In this document: positions 30,586 to 39,775 of the stretch, piece by piece | Layout: each line of letters begins with the position of its first letter | Numbering within the stretch: position 1 is the stretch's first letter | Assembly: GCF_011745665.1 (NCBI RefSeq) | Contig: NZ_CP050253.1 | Coordinates: 2,331,418 to 2,395,417, forward strand | DNA: 64,000 nucleotides | Source of the DNA: Zophobihabitans entericus | Lineage (GTDB): Bacteria > Pseudomonadota > Gammaproteobacteria > Enterobacterales > Orbaceae | Direction: 5' to 3' | Made by a program: the position numbers and the translations under genes | The notes under the pieces: generated by a model | The model's database searches: none | Told to the model about the DNA's origin: nothing | The model's input: the letters and a program-made list of their open reading frames with translations, nothing else

Positions 30586-31320
30586 ATGAATATTAAATTA
30601 AGCCATATCAACTGTTTCTATGGTTCACATCAGGCACTACACGATATAACCATTGATTTCTCATTAGGAGAAACACTTGTATTACTTGGGCCGAGTGGTG
30701 CAGGAAAGAGCTCATTACTGAAGGTGTTCAACCTGCTAGAAATCCCTGCAACAGGTAGTATGAGAATCGCTAACAGTTTTTATACCACTTTCAATGGTAA
30801 AGCCATTGATACAAATGTGATTAACTCGTTACGTAAAAATGTGGGCATGGTTTTTCAAAACTATAATTTATGGCCACATTTAACTGTGATGGAAAACTTA
30901 ATTGAAGCACCTTGTCAGGTCTTAAAATTAAGTAAAAAAGTAGCCACTGATAAAGCATTATCGTTACTGGCGCGTTTACAACTTTCAGCCTTTGCTGATC
31001 GTTACCCTCTCCACTTATCAGGTGGTCAGCAGCAACGTGTAGCCATTGCCAGAGCGCTTATGATGGAACCAAAGATTTTACTGTTTGATGAACCAACTGC
31101 CGCACTGGACCCGGAAATCACGGCACAAGTGGCAGAGATTATTAAAGAGTTAGCTGATGGTGGTATTACTCAGATTATTGTAACGCATGAAGTTGATTTT
31201 GCCCGTAAAGTTGCTTCACAAGTTATTTATATGGAAGATGGACATATTGTAGAACAAGGCGATGCGAGTTGTTTTAGTCATCCAAAAACTGAACAATTCA
31301 AAGCCTATTTATCACACTAA
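30586..31320 (+). CDS. artP: Arginine ABC transporter ATP-binding protein
   Basis: 244 residues. Walker [11 protein letters not shown]-loop [10 protein letters not shown], signature LSGGQQQR, Walker B ILLFDEP and switch VTHEVDFA are all present. It powers arginine import with ArtQ/ArtM and the binding protein ArtJ. The frame is open from a TTG at 30565, but the ATG at 30586 fits the family start and leaves the ARG boxes in the leader. Confidence 0.95.
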   Translation: MNIKLSHINCFYGSHQALHDITIDFSLGETLVLLGPSGAGKSSLLKVFNLLEIPATGSMRIANSFYTTFNGKAIDTNVINSLRKNVGMVFQNYNLWPHLTVMENLIEAPCQVLKLSKKVATDKALSLLARLQLSAFADRYPLHLSGGQQQRVAIARALMMEPKILLFDEPTAALDPEITAQVAEIIKELADGGITQIIVTHEVDFARKVASQVIYMEDGHIVEQGDASCFSHPKTEQFKAYLSH

Positions 31321-31333
31321 GAAGGTGCGTATT

Positions 31334-32059
31334 ATGAAAAAGACATTACTCGTACTTGCCATGACAGGTTTATGTTTTAGCGCTGCAGCAAGAGATATCT
31401 CATTTGGTACAGAAGCGACTTATGCACCATTTGAGTTCTACAACGAAAGCAACGAACTGGTTGGTTTTGATATTGATATTGCCAATAAAATTTGTGAAGA
31501 GTTAAATGCAACCTGTAAATTTACTAATCAGGCTTACGATAGCTTAATTCCAAGTTTAAAAACCAGACGAATCGATGCAGCTATTGCCGGTATTGATATT
31601 ACTGATGAAAGAAGTGAACAAGTCTCTTTTACTCAGTCTTATTATGATAACTCTGCTGAGTTCTTTGCATTAAAAGATAAATTCGCTGATGTTGCTGCTC
31701 TTGAAGGCAAACGAGTTGGCCTGCAAAACGGTACCACCCATCAAAAATATCTGATGGATAAGTTTCCAAATATTGTTGTTGTCAGCTATGACAGCTATCA
31801 AAATGCTATTTTGGATCTAAAAAGTGGCAGAATTGATGCAATCTTCAGTGATACCGCTGTAGGTGACGAGTGGTTAGAAAAAGAAACTAACTTAGTGGTC
31901 GTTGGTGAAAAAGTGACAGACCCGGCTTATTTTGGTAATGGGTTTGGGATTGCGGTTAGAAAAGGTAATGATAAATTACTGGATGAGTTCAACACAGCTT
32001 TAGATAAAATGAAAGCTGATGGCACTTATCAGACTATCTATGATAAATGGTTTGAATAA
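31334..32059 (+). CDS. artJ: Arginine ABC transporter periplasmic binding protein
   Basis: 241 residues with signal peptide MKKTLLVLAMTGLCFSAAA and an amino-acid-binding SBP_bac_3 domain (FGTEATYAPFEF, FDIDIANKICEEL, GRIDAIFSDTAV). ArtI and ArtJ differ little in sequence; the symbol is a best guess. The ATG at 31334 follows AAGGTG. Confidence 0.92.
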   Translation: MKKTLLVLAMTGLCFSAAARDISFGTEATYAPFEFYNESNELVGFDIDIANKICEELNATCKFTNQAYDSLIPSLKTRRIDAAIAGIDITDERSEQVSFTQSYYDNSAEFFALKDKFADVAALEGKRVGLQNGTTHQKYLMDKFPNIVVVSYDSYQNAILDLKSGRIDAIFSDTAVGDEWLEKETNLVVVGEKVTDPAYFGNGFGIAVRKGNDKLLDEFNTALDKMKADGTYQTIYDKWFE

Positions 32060-32084
32060 TTTCTCATTCAATCCTGAGCATAAA

Positions 32085-32115
32085 TAAACGCACTATTTTT
32101 AGTGCGTTTATTACT
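32085..32115 (+). terminator. Partial terminator between artJ and artQ
   Basis: TAAACGCACTA/TAGTGCGTTTA around TTTT, with only a weak T tract (TTACTTTA). It would lower permease expression relative to the abundant binding protein, as is common in such operons. Confidence 0.6.
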
Positions 32116-32146
32116 TTATAAAATTGACCAATAACTTAACTTGCTT

Positions 32147-32887
32147 ATGAATAATTTAGTCTACCTGAGTAATGTCTGGCCTCTTCTACAGGCTTCAGGG
32201 GCCACTTTGTCTATCGCTTTAATCTCTTTAGTTGTGGGATTAACTTTGGCTATGGTGTTTGCTGTCCTTGAATCCATCAAAATCAAATTTATTGCCAGAC
32301 TGGTCACTTTATTTGTCATGATGATTCGGGGATTACCTGAAATCTTAGTGGTTATTGCTATTTATAATGGTATTCCAATGATCCTCAATGCGCTGGCTGA
32401 TGGCATTGCGATTAATCTTGGATTTATTGATTTTACTTTGCAAGTTGAAATTGAAGACTTTAATGTCAGCCCTATTCTATGTGGTATTATTGCCCTGTCC
32501 TTACTGTATGCCTCTTATGCCTCTCAAACCTTACGTGGTGCATTTAAAGCGATTCCAATTGGCCAATGGCAAGCAGCTGAAGTACTCGGGCTTAGCAAAC
32601 AACGTACGCTGTTTAGAATCATTCTGCCACAAATCTGGAAACATGCACTACCAGGTCTTGGTAATCAGTGGCTGGTACTCCTGAAAGATACTGCTCTGGT
32701 CTCATTAATCACAGTGAATGATATTATGATGCAGACCAGAAGTATTATCTCTTATACTCGTGATCCTTTTACCTGGTATTTAATCGCAGCAGTCATTTAT
32801 TTAATTATCTCGATAATTAGCCAAAAAATTCTGAAAAAAATAGAACAGAAATCACTCTATTTTGAAACAGGAGCGCGTCATGGATAA
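32147..32887 (+). CDS. artQ: Arginine ABC transporter permease ArtQ
   Basis: 246 residues, hydrophobic, with the HisMQ-type membrane segment and the EAA loop around GQWQAAEVLGLSKQRTLFRI. Forms the translocation pore with ArtM. Its last 8 bases overlap the artM start (ATGGATAA). Confidence 0.93.
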   Translation: MNNLVYLSNVWPLLQASGATLSIALISLVVGLTLAMVFAVLESIKIKFIARLVTLFVMMIRGLPEILVVIAIYNGIPMILNALADGIAINLGFIDFTLQVEIEDFNVSPILCGIIALSLLYASYASQTLRGAFKAIPIGQWQAAEVLGLSKQRTLFRIILPQIWKHALPGLGNQWLVLLKDTALVSLITVNDIMMQTRSIISYTRDPFTWYLIAAVIYLIISIISQKILKKIEQKSLYFETGARHG

Positions 32888-33557
32888 GTTATGGCTGTAT
32901 ACTTCAACCCTTGCTAAAGGGCTGCCTGTTACTATTTCATTAAGTGTCAGCGCAATTATTGTGGCATGTGGTTTAGCGATTTTACTCACTATTCTGCTTA
33001 CCTCCCAAAAAGCGGTTTTGACCTCTATTATTCGTGGTTATATTCTGGTCTTTACCGGCACACCACTACTGGTACAAATCTTTCTGATTTATTATGGTTT
33101 GGCTCGTTTTGAAGCAATCCGTGACCACTTACCGCTGTTATGGGATCTCTTCTCACGTCCATGGTTCTGTGCTTTCTTAGCGTTAGCTTTAAACAGTGCG
33201 GCTTATACCACGTTAATCTTCCACGGTGCATTAAAAGCGGTTCCTGATGGTCACTGGCAGGCTTGTGCAGCACTTGGTATGAATCAACGTCAGACATTAA
33301 AAGTAGTTCTGCCTTATGCACTAAAACGTGCCCTATCATCTTATTCAAACGAAGTCATCTTTGTGGTAAAAGGCACTGCTTTAGCTTCAACCATCACCCT
33401 GATGGATCTGATGGCTTATAATCAGTTCCTGAACGGTCGTTATTATGAATTTTCAATTTTTATTATAACTGGTGCGATTTACCTCTTGATTAATGGGTTT
33501 TTAAGCATCATTATGAGAATTATAGAGAAAAAAGCCTTAGCCTTTGAATCACAATAA
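32880..33557 (+). CDS. artM: Arginine ABC transporter permease ArtM
   Basis: 225 residues (E. coli 222), membrane permease with FTGTPLLVQIFLIYYG and the EAA loop HWQACAALGMNQRQTLK. Translationally coupled to artQ; the frame extends upstream, but the ATG at 32880 matches the family. Confidence 0.94.
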   Translation: MDKLWLYTSTLAKGLPVTISLSVSAIIVACGLAILLTILLTSQKAVLTSIIRGYILVFTGTPLLVQIFLIYYGLARFEAIRDHLPLLWDLFSRPWFCAFLALALNSAAYTTLIFHGALKAVPDGHWQACAALGMNQRQTLKVVLPYALKRALSSYSNEVIFVVKGTALASTITLMDLMAYNQFLNGRYYEFSIFIITGAIYLLINGFLSIIMRIIEKKALAFESQ

Positions 33558-33565
33558 CGAGAAAT

Positions 33566-35413
33566 ATGAGTAAGCAACAAGAGCCATTTGATTCTGTCGA
33601 GTTTCTAAAACATGTCCCTCATGAACCTGGTGTTTATCAGATGTTCAATAAGGACAATACGATCATTTATGTCGGTAAAGCAAAAGATCTGAATAAGCGT
33701 TTAAAAAGCTACTTTAATACCAGTAAAAAAACGCTTAAGACAGATACGCTGGTCAGTCATATCGCTCATGTCGAATACACAATCACCAATACCGAAACCG
33801 AAGCGTTGCTACTTGAACAAACTTATATTAAGAAGCATCAGCCGCGTTATAACGTGTTGCTTAAAGATGATAAGAGTTATCCATTTATCCGATTATCCAA
33901 AGATAAACACCCAAGACTCAGTATTTATCGCGGTTCGACCAATAAGAAAGAAGATGAGTTTTTTGGTCCTTATCCTAACTCCAGCGCTGTTAAAAATATC
34001 TTAGCTTTATTACAAAAAGCGATTCCGGTACGCCAGTGTGAAAACGCTACTTATAACAATCGTACCCGCCCTTGCCTGCAATACCAAATTAAACGCTGCT
34101 TAGGTCCTTGTGTGAAAGGCATTATCAGTGATGAAGATTATGCTGAACAGGTTAATTATGTTCGCATGTTCTTGCAGGGTCATACTGAAAAGATTATTCA
34201 GACACTGATTAAAGATATGACTCAGGCCAGCGAGGCACTGAATTTTGAAAAAGCGGCACAGCTGCGCGATCAGCTGCAAGCGATTCAGCAGATTTCTGAA
34301 AAACAAGTGATTTACAATAATCACGATAACCTTGATGTGATCGGATTCCATTATGAAGCAGGTATTGCCTGTATTTATGTGTTATTTATTCGTAACGGTA
34401 TTACCTTTGGTCATCGTGCTTATTCACCAAAAATTCCGTCCAATACTGAACTTGATGAAGTGATTGAAACCTTCCTTGGGCAGTTTTATTTGCAGGGTAA
34501 TTTTAACCGCAACATACCAAAGAAGATTCTGATCAACTATCCATTAAAAGATAAGTCATCTTTAGAAGAGTCATTATCTCAGCTGGCTAATCGTCAGGTT
34601 AAAATTATTACTGATCCAAAAGGTGATAATACTAAGCTACTGACAATGGCCACCATGAATGCCAAAAAAGAAGTCACTAATAAGCTGTTGGAGAACTCAA
34701 CTATTTCTCAGCGTTATCAGTCACTGCAAACCTTCTTAAATATTCCTAAGATTAAACGTATGGAATGTTTTGATATCAGTCACTTTACTGGTACTAACAC
34801 CGTCGCCTCTTGCGTGGTATTTGATGACAAAGGTCCATTAAAATCAGAATACAGACGTTACAACGTCACTGATATTACACCAGGTGATGATTATGCAGCA
34901 ATGGAGCAAACCCTTCGTCGCCGCTATGATAAGAAAGATCTGCCGGAAGATAAGATTCCGGATGTCATCTTTATTGATGGCGGTAAAGGTCAGCTCGCTA
35001 AAGCCCTAAAAGTGTTTGAGGAACTCAACGTCAATTGGGATAAAAACAGACCTATTCTGATTGGTGTCGCTAAAGGTTCTGAACGTAAAGAAGGACTAGA
35101 AACCCTGTTCTTTGAATCCCATGGTCATGGTTCTTATTTAGATGCTCATTCTCCGGCCCTGCTACTTATACAGCAAATTCGTAACGAGTCGCATAACCAT
35201 GCCATTATTGGCCAACGTCAAAAACGTATCAAAGTGACCAAAGAGAGCTCACTTGAGTCAATTGAAGGCATTGGAGCTAAACGTCGTCAGGCACTGTTAA
35301 ATCATTTTGGTGGTTTACAGGAACTGAAAAAAGCCAGTATCGATCAGATTGCGAAAGTTCAGGGAATCTCTTTGGTACAAGCAGAAAAAATTTATTCTGC
35401 CTTAAAACACTAA
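33566..35413 (+). CDS. uvrC: Excinuclease ABC subunit C
   Basis: 615 residues. GIY-YIG nuclease domain for the 3' cut (PGVYQMFNKDNTIIYVGKAKDL), UVR motif around NFEKAAQLRDQLQAI, RNase-H-like domain for the 5' cut (ECFDISHFTG, FIDGGKGQL), and C-terminal helix-hairpin-helix repeats (SIEGIGAKRRQALL). Nucleotide excision repair. Upstream of pgsA as in E. coli. Confidence 0.97.
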   Translation: MSKQQEPFDSVEFLKHVPHEPGVYQMFNKDNTIIYVGKAKDLNKRLKSYFNTSKKTLKTDTLVSHIAHVEYTITNTETEALLLEQTYIKKHQPRYNVLLKDDKSYPFIRLSKDKHPRLSIYRGSTNKKEDEFFGPYPNSSAVKNILALLQKAIPVRQCENATYNNRTRPCLQYQIKRCLGPCVKGIISDEDYAEQVNYVRMFLQGHTEKIIQTLIKDMTQASEALNFEKAAQLRDQLQAIQQISEKQVIYNNHDNLDVIGFHYEAGIACIYVLFIRNGITFGHRAYSPKIPSNTELDEVIETFLGQFYLQGNFNRNIPKKILINYPLKDKSSLEESLSQLANRQVKIITDPKGDNTKLLTMATMNAKKEVTNKLLENSTISQRYQSLQTFLNIPKIKRMECFDISHFTGTNTVASCVVFDDKGPLKSEYRRYNVTDITPGDDYAAMEQTLRRRYDKKDLPEDKIPDVIFIDGGKGQLAKALKVFEELNVNWDKNRPILIGVAKGSERKEGLETLFFESHGHGSYLDAHSPALLLIQQIRNESHNHAIIGQRQKRIKVTKESSLESIEGIGAKRRQALLNHFGGLQELKKASIDQIAKVQGISLVQAEKIYSALKH

Positions 35414-35526
35414 AATCTTATGAAATGAAAATGTTTTAGTAAAATATGTTAATTTATTAACAAAGCATTGAAAGAGTAAAGTTTTTAAGGCAACATAAAC
35501 ACTAATTTGAAACAATAAAATCACAT

Positions 35527-35550
35527 TTCACAACCCCTTGATTTTATTGA
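35527..35550. repeat. 24-nt repeat shared with 11837-11860
   Basis: TTCACAACCCCTTGATTTTATT plus two bases matches the segment at 11837-11860 at 22 of 24 positions. Here it lies 22 nt before the pgsA ATG; the other copy lies downstream of the broken YjbR gene. Function unknown. Confidence 0.5.
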
Positions 35551-35571
35551 ATAAATTTTACTGAGTCTGAC

Positions 35572-36129
35572 ATGAAAATAAACTTGCCCATTTTGCTAAC
35601 TATATTTCGGGTTATTCTGATTCCCTTTTTTATTCTGGCATATTATTTGTTAGATGAATGGTCGGCGTTCTTCACTGCATTAATCTTCATGGTTGCTGCC
35701 TTTACTGATGTTTTTGATGGTTATTTAGCTCGCCGCTTAAAACAGACTACCCGTTTTGGTGCTTTCTTAGATCCCGTTGCAGATAAGCTGATGGTTGCTA
35801 TCGCGCTGATCCTAGTAACAGAACACTACGCTTCCTGGTGGATATCAATTCCGGCGATTATTATTCTCTCTCGTGAAATGTTAATTTCAGCCCTGCGTGA
35901 ATGGATGGCACAAATTGGTAAACGTGATAACGTGGCTGTTTCTGGTATGGGTAAAATCAAAACCATCTCACAGATGACCGCCCTGACCTGGTTGCTTTGG
36001 CGTCCAAATGACATTGTCATTATTGCCGGTATTGTTGTTCTATATATTTCAGTGATTTTAACTCTTTGGTCAATGTTTGAATATTTATGGGCAGCTCGCA
36101 AAGATTTACTCAGTGATAGCGGGGAATGA
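35572..36129 (+). CDS. pgsA: CDP-diacylglycerol--glycerol-3-phosphate 3-phosphatidyltransferase
   Basis: Makes phosphatidylglycerol phosphate in the inner membrane. 185 residues, several membrane helices, and the complete CDP-alcohol phosphotransferase motif D-G-x2-A-R-x8-G-x3-D-x3-D beginning at FDGYLARR. The uvrC-pgsA-tRNA order is the enterobacterial one. Confidence 0.95.
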   Translation: MKINLPILLTIFRVILIPFFILAYYLLDEWSAFFTALIFMVAAFTDVFDGYLARRLKQTTRFGAFLDPVADKLMVAIALILVTEHYASWWISIPAIIILSREMLISALREWMAQIGKRDNVAVSGMGKIKTISQMTALTWLLWRPNDIVIIAGIVVLYISVILTLWSMFEYLWAARKDLLSDSGE

Positions 36130-36241
36130 TTCAAAAGTAACCAGTTGAGCACCTTTTTCTAAAAATTTTATTGACTGGAGAATTAAGATAAGTAAAATGC
36201 ACTGCATTCGAAGCAATACTGAAATTCAGTAGCGTTGAGAA

Positions 36242-36329
36242 GCCCGGGTGGTGAAATCGGTAGACACAAGGGATTTAAAATCCCTCGGCCTTTTTGGCCG
36301 TGCGAGTTCAAGTCTCGCCCCGGGCACCA
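36242..36329 (+). tRNA. tRNA-Leu (UAA)
   Basis: 88 nt with acceptor GCCCGGG/CCCGGGC, anticodon arm AGGGA-TTTAAAA-TCCCT giving anticodon TAA, a long class II variable arm (CGGCCTTTTTGGCCG), T arm GAGTTCAAGTCTC and encoded CCA. It corresponds to leuZ, which follows pgsA in E. coli. Confidence 0.97.
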
Positions 36330-36349
36330 CTTTAAAGCAACACTTCTAT

Positions 36350-36425
36350 GCGGGAATAGCTCAGTTGGTAGAGCGCAACCTTGCCAAGGTTGAGGTCGCG
36401 AGTTCGAACCTCGTTTCCCGCTCCA
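36350..36425 (+). tRNA. tRNA-Gly (GCC), ICE integration site
   Basis: 76 nt, acceptor GCGGGAA/TTCCCGC, anticodon arm CAACC-TTGCCAA-GGTTG giving GCC, T arm GCGAGTTCGAACCTCGT, encoded TCCA end. The integrase gene begins 290 bp downstream in the same orientation, so the 3' end of this gene is the likely attachment core. The tRNA is left intact. Confidence 0.97.
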
Positions 36426-36442
36426 AGCTTTATTCTAACGGT

Positions 36443-36592
36443 GTGCGTAGTCTTCCATTTCATGTCATAACCTCTTGTAACACAATACTTTTAACTACTT
36501 TGATTTTCCACTGGCGTGCATAGTCTTCCACTGACAGCCACAGAAACTTAGTACATAAATTAGTACATAACCATTTTGAAATTAGTACATAA
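36443..36592. repeat. Direct repeats at the left ICE end (integrase/excisionase arm sites)
   Basis: Three exact TTAGTACATAA at 36548, 36560 and 36582, plus two near-identical GTGCRTAGTCTTCCA at 36443-36457 and 36516-36530. They fill the gap between att and int, where arm-type binding sites of phage-like integrases and excisionases usually lie. The wider gap contains no ORF. Confidence 0.65.
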
Positions 36593-36714
36593 GAAATTCG
36601 GTTTCTTTCTTATTTAATCATGTGCTTATGCTAATTTTCCCTAAACCTTATTTTTCAATGAGGAGTGCTTTTGGACTAACCCACATTCAAATGACTTTTT
36701 AGGAGATTAGTATT

Positions 36715-38022
36715 ATGTCAATGTTAACTTTAAATGCTGCTAAAGCAGCAAAACCCAAAAAGAAAGAATATAGTATCAAAGATGGTCTAGGTCTTTTTCT
36801 AAGTGTTTTACCTTCTGGTGGAAAATATTGGGCATTTCGATTCTCATGGCAGGGCAAACAACAGCGTATATCACTAGGTGTTTTCCCTGATGTAGACATC
36901 AAAACTGCTAGGGAAAGACGTGATGCTTGTAGAGAGCTTATTATTACAGGTCTTGATCCTAGATTACCACGTCGCAAAGGCATAGAAGATGATACAGAAA
37001 CAGTAAAAAGTGTAACGTTTGCAGAATATGCTGAAAATTGGAAAACTTTTAAACTCCTTAAATTAGCAAAAAAACGAGGAAACATTCAAAGTAAGGGGTT
37101 AAAACAAAAACCTGAACGCCAGAGTACTAAAATTCAAATAGAGCGATATTTACGTTTAGACTTTTTACCTTCTCTTGGCGAAATACCAATAAAGGACATT
37201 AAACGGCAAGATATTTTATCTGTTTTGAGAAAAATTGAAAAAAGAGGTTCTCTTTCTATTGTTAAGAAATGTATGACTTGGCTAAACGAGATATTTCGTT
37301 TTGCAATAGCGGAAGGTTTGATAGAAATGAATCCTGCTTCTGATCTCGATATCTTACTTTTAGAGCATGGCCCAGCTAAAAATAATCCACATTTGGCAAA
37401 AGAGGAGTTACCTAAGTTTTTATATGATCTTAGAAATTACAAAGGTGAGTATCAAACTATGTTGGGACTTCGTCTTTTATTATTAACAGGTGTACGTACT
37501 GGTGAATTACGATTTGCTTTTCCTGAAGAGTTTGATTTAGATAAAAAGCTCTGGCTCGTTCCACCTGAAACAGTTAAGCAGTTGCAGCGTAAAGTATTTG
37601 CAACTAAAGAGAAAATACCAGCATATATTGTACCTTTATCTGAGCAAGCAGTAGAAGTTGTCAAAGAATTACTCAGTTTATGTAGACCAGGTCAAAAATA
37701 TTTGCTGTCGCATCGCACTGAACCTATGCAGTCAATAAGTGAAAATACACTTAATCACGGATTACACCGCATGGGATATAAAGATAAATTAACAGGTCAT
37801 GGCATACGTGCTACGATTTCAACGGCTTTACATGAAATGAATTTTCCATCTTCATGGATTGATGCACAATTATCTCATTCTGATAAAAATACTACACGAT
37901 TGGTTTACAACCATGCTCAATATGTTGAAGATAGACGTGGGATGATGCAAACGTGGGCTGATACCTTAGATGAACTGGAAAAGTCTTATGTCCCTGTTGT
38001 GTTAGATAAATTAGTCGCATAA
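36715..38022 (+). CDS. int: Site-specific tyrosine recombinase (ICE integrase)
   Basis: 435 residues, P4-like: an N-terminal DUF4102-type arm-binding domain (KDGLGLFLSVLPSGGKYW), core-binding domain, and catalytic domain with Arg261 (TGVRTGELR), His362-x-x-Arg365 (GHGIRAT) and Tyr398 (LVYNHAQY). The tail RRGMMQTWADTLDEL is typical. It integrates the element into tRNA-Gly. The ATG follows AGGAG. Confidence 0.96.
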   Translation: MSMLTLNAAKAAKPKKKEYSIKDGLGLFLSVLPSGGKYWAFRFSWQGKQQRISLGVFPDVDIKTARERRDACRELIITGLDPRLPRRKGIEDDTETVKSVTFAEYAENWKTFKLLKLAKKRGNIQSKGLKQKPERQSTKIQIERYLRLDFLPSLGEIPIKDIKRQDILSVLRKIEKRGSLSIVKKCMTWLNEIFRFAIAEGLIEMNPASDLDILLLEHGPAKNNPHLAKEELPKFLYDLRNYKGEYQTMLGLRLLLLTGVRTGELRFAFPEEFDLDKKLWLVPPETVKQLQRKVFATKEKIPAYIVPLSEQAVEVVKELLSLCRPGQKYLLSHRTEPMQSISENTLNHGLHRMGYKDKLTGHGIRATISTALHEMNFPSSWIDAQLSHSDKNTTRLVYNHAQYVEDRRGMMQTWADTLDELEKSYVPVVLDKLVA

Positions 38023-38038
38023 TTGCACTAATATGCCA

Positions 38039-38068
38039 AAAAAGACGACATCATTTGTCGTCTTTTTT
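38039..38068 (+). terminator. Intrinsic terminator after int
   Basis: AAAGACGACA/TGTCGTCTTT around TCATT, then a seven-T run. Confidence 0.9.
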
Positions 38069-38164
38069 TATCCTAAAAATTTATTTTCCCTTTTTAACAT
38101 ATTCGGTTACATGAAAATTTATTTAAACCAAATATTGAATACTGGTTATTTCTCGAACTATTTT

Positions 38165-38191
38165 ATTTTATCTAGTACACCTAGATAAAAT
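38165..38191. promoter_or_regulatory. 11-bp perfect inverted repeat, candidate operator
   Basis: ATTTTATCTAG and CTAGATAAAAT with a 5-nt spacer, in the gap between int and the next gene. The symmetry suggests a dimeric regulator. No other structure is visible in this 310-bp gap. Confidence 0.6.
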
Positions 38192-38333
38192 ATCAGGTTA
38201 TTATCTAATAAACATAATAATATCAAAATGCGCTTACGTTAAATCTGTATTTATCACCTAAAAATAGAAAAGTTAAATTAAGCTTTTCATGGAATGTATT
38301 TTTAAGTGTATTAAGGAATGGAATGGAGTTGCT

Positions 38334-39071
38334 ATGCCTATTACTACCTCAGAATCAGAAAGAGAAAGAAGACCGCAATTACGAAAAACATATTATTACC
38401 CAATTGAAGTAGCAATACGTTGGAGTGGTCTACTGACTGAAGAACAGATAATTATCAATAGCTATAAGCATAATAGGCAACATAATCACAAAATTCCAGA
38501 GTGGGAAGAGTTTTATACAAAATTAGAGCAAATTTATGATGGGCTGATGAATGGTGAATTAGCGTATGGTAAATTTGGACAAAAAGATGTTTATATGAAT
38601 ATCTATGATCCTGCCCTGTCCATTCGACATGTGGATTTAAAGGCTTGGATGAGTAAATTTTACCCTTATGATAGACCAGAATTTTTATTTGACCCTTTAG
38701 AACGACAGCTTTTTCCTCCCACTTCCGGCTTTAATGTTGAATCATTGCAATTACTCTTTTTAGAGCGAGAATCATTAAAAACACAAGTTGATAAACACAA
38801 AGAAGCCATTAAAGAACTCAGTTATAAACTAGAAAATCCTACATTTAAAGATAAACTTAATTCCAAAAGTGAAAATACCTATCTGACCATCATTGGGGCA
38901 TTGCTTGATCTCTTACACACTCCAGCTAAAAACCAAATACAACATTACAAAACGTTAGACTCGGTCATTGATGCGATCCTGACTCGGTATCCACGAATTT
39001 ATGGGTTATCAGAACGAAATCTAAAAGGTAAATTTGCTCAGGCAAAAAGACACTTAACCTCAGAATTATAA
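38334..39071 (+). CDS. Hypothetical ICE protein
   Basis: About 245 residues from ATG 38334 (GGAG upstream); the open frame reaches back to 38289 without a good SD. Hydrophilic, with an N-terminal half around YYYPIEVAIRWSGL and a short coiled-coil-like stretch (LERESLKTQVDKHKEAIKEL). The C-terminal block LTIIGALLDLL then YGLSERNLKGKFAQAKRHL looks like a small helical domain seen at the ends of many ICE and phage hypotheticals. Function not recognised. Located between int and the AlpA-like gene. Confidence 0.7.
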   Translation: MPITTSESERERRPQLRKTYYYPIEVAIRWSGLLTEEQIIINSYKHNRQHNHKIPEWEEFYTKLEQIYDGLMNGELAYGKFGQKDVYMNIYDPALSIRHVDLKAWMSKFYPYDRPEFLFDPLERQLFPPTSGFNVESLQLLFLERESLKTQVDKHKEAIKELSYKLENPTFKDKLNSKSENTYLTIIGALLDLLHTPAKNQIQHYKTLDSVIDAILTRYPRIYGLSERNLKGKFAQAKRHLTSEL

Positions 39072-39090
39072 AGTATCGGAATATTTAGTT

Positions 39091-39105
39091 AGTGCAAGTT
39101 GCACT
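39091..39105. promoter_or_regulatory. 7-bp palindrome, candidate operator before alpA
   Basis: AGTGCAA-G-TTGCACT is a perfect dyad 80 nt upstream of the AlpA-like start. Possible self-regulation site of the double-AlpA protein; inferred from position only. Confidence 0.5.
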
Positions 39106-39151
39106 ATTAAAATTGCATCTGCATGTTATCGTTAAGCACTAATTGATTCAA

Positions 39152-39183
39152 TTAAAACACTTTTTCATATAGGAGTGTTTTAA
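39152..39183 (+). promoter_or_regulatory. 10-bp hairpin enclosing the SD of the AlpA-like gene
   Basis: TTAAAACACT and AGTGTTTTAA pair perfectly; the SD AGGAG (39171-39175) straddles the loop and the 3' arm, right before the ATG at 39185. Folding would hinder initiation. Confidence 0.6.
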
Positions 39184-39184
39184 A

Positions 39185-39589
39185 ATGAATACAGCCACGA
39201 CTGCCCCTACTGTTCCTCCAAAAAGACGGATTATTCGCCTTCGAGAAGTAAGAAATCGAGTTGGCTATAAAACTTCAAATATCTATCGCTTAATTTCTCT
39301 AGGCGAATTTCCAAAACCTACTAAATTTTGTTCATACAGCGTTGGCTGGTATGAAGATGAAATTGCTGCATGGGTTAATGCCCGTACACAAAGAGAGCAA
39401 GGTACCAGTGATAATAGAATCATTCGTATGTCTGAAGTCGAAGAGTTAACTGGATTTAAAAGAAGTTATATCTACGGTTTAATCCGAAAAAATAAATTTC
39501 CGCAAAGTATTGCTATTGGTGCTCGCATTGTGGGTTGGGATGCCAATTCTGTTCTTGAATGGATTGAAGCTCAAAAAGTAAGTGAGTAA
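39185..39589 (+). CDS. Tandem AlpA-like (MerR-type HTH) regulator
   Basis: 134 residues made of two AlpA-like units: RIIRLREVRNRVGYKTSNIYRLI...WYEDEIAAWV, and RIIRMSEVEELTGFKRSYIYGLI...WDANSVLEWI. AlpA proteins are usually single-domain activators of excision in cryptic prophages and ICEs. Here two recognition helices are fused, so the site bound may be a direct or inverted double site. Followed within 3 nt by a small ORF and then parB. Confidence 0.88.
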   Translation: MNTATTAPTVPPKRRIIRLREVRNRVGYKTSNIYRLISLGEFPKPTKFCSYSVGWYEDEIAAWVNARTQREQGTSDNRIIRMSEVEELTGFKRSYIYGLIRKNKFPQSIAIGARIVGWDANSVLEWIEAQKVSE

Positions 39590-39592
39590 TCC

Positions 39593-39775
39593 ATGAAAAA
39601 ACACAACTCAATTAAAAAGCTTGTCTTGTTCGCGTTACGTGAACACTGGCTCATCACTATTCAAAACAATCAATTGGTATTTAAAAAAGAGTCTCTTGGT
39701 ACATCTTTTTATTTATGTATTGTGCCAACAAAACTTAAAAAATGGTTATCCATGCAAGGAATCAGAAATGTTTAA
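39593..39775 (+). CDS. Small basic protein of unknown function
   Basis: 60 residues, basic, starting 3 nt after the AlpA-like stop and ending inside the parB start (8-nt overlap), as expected for an operon member. No SD stronger than the preceding GTGAGTAA and no family recognised. Could be translationally coupled to both neighbours or be chance. Confidence 0.45.
   Translation: MKKHNSIKKLVLFALREHWLITIQNNQLVFKKESLGTSFYLCIVPTKLKKWLSMQGIRNV

Noticed and set aside
36248..36523. 91-codon ORF across the tRNA genes
   Set aside because: It reads through tRNA-Leu and tRNA-Gly; a common artefact.
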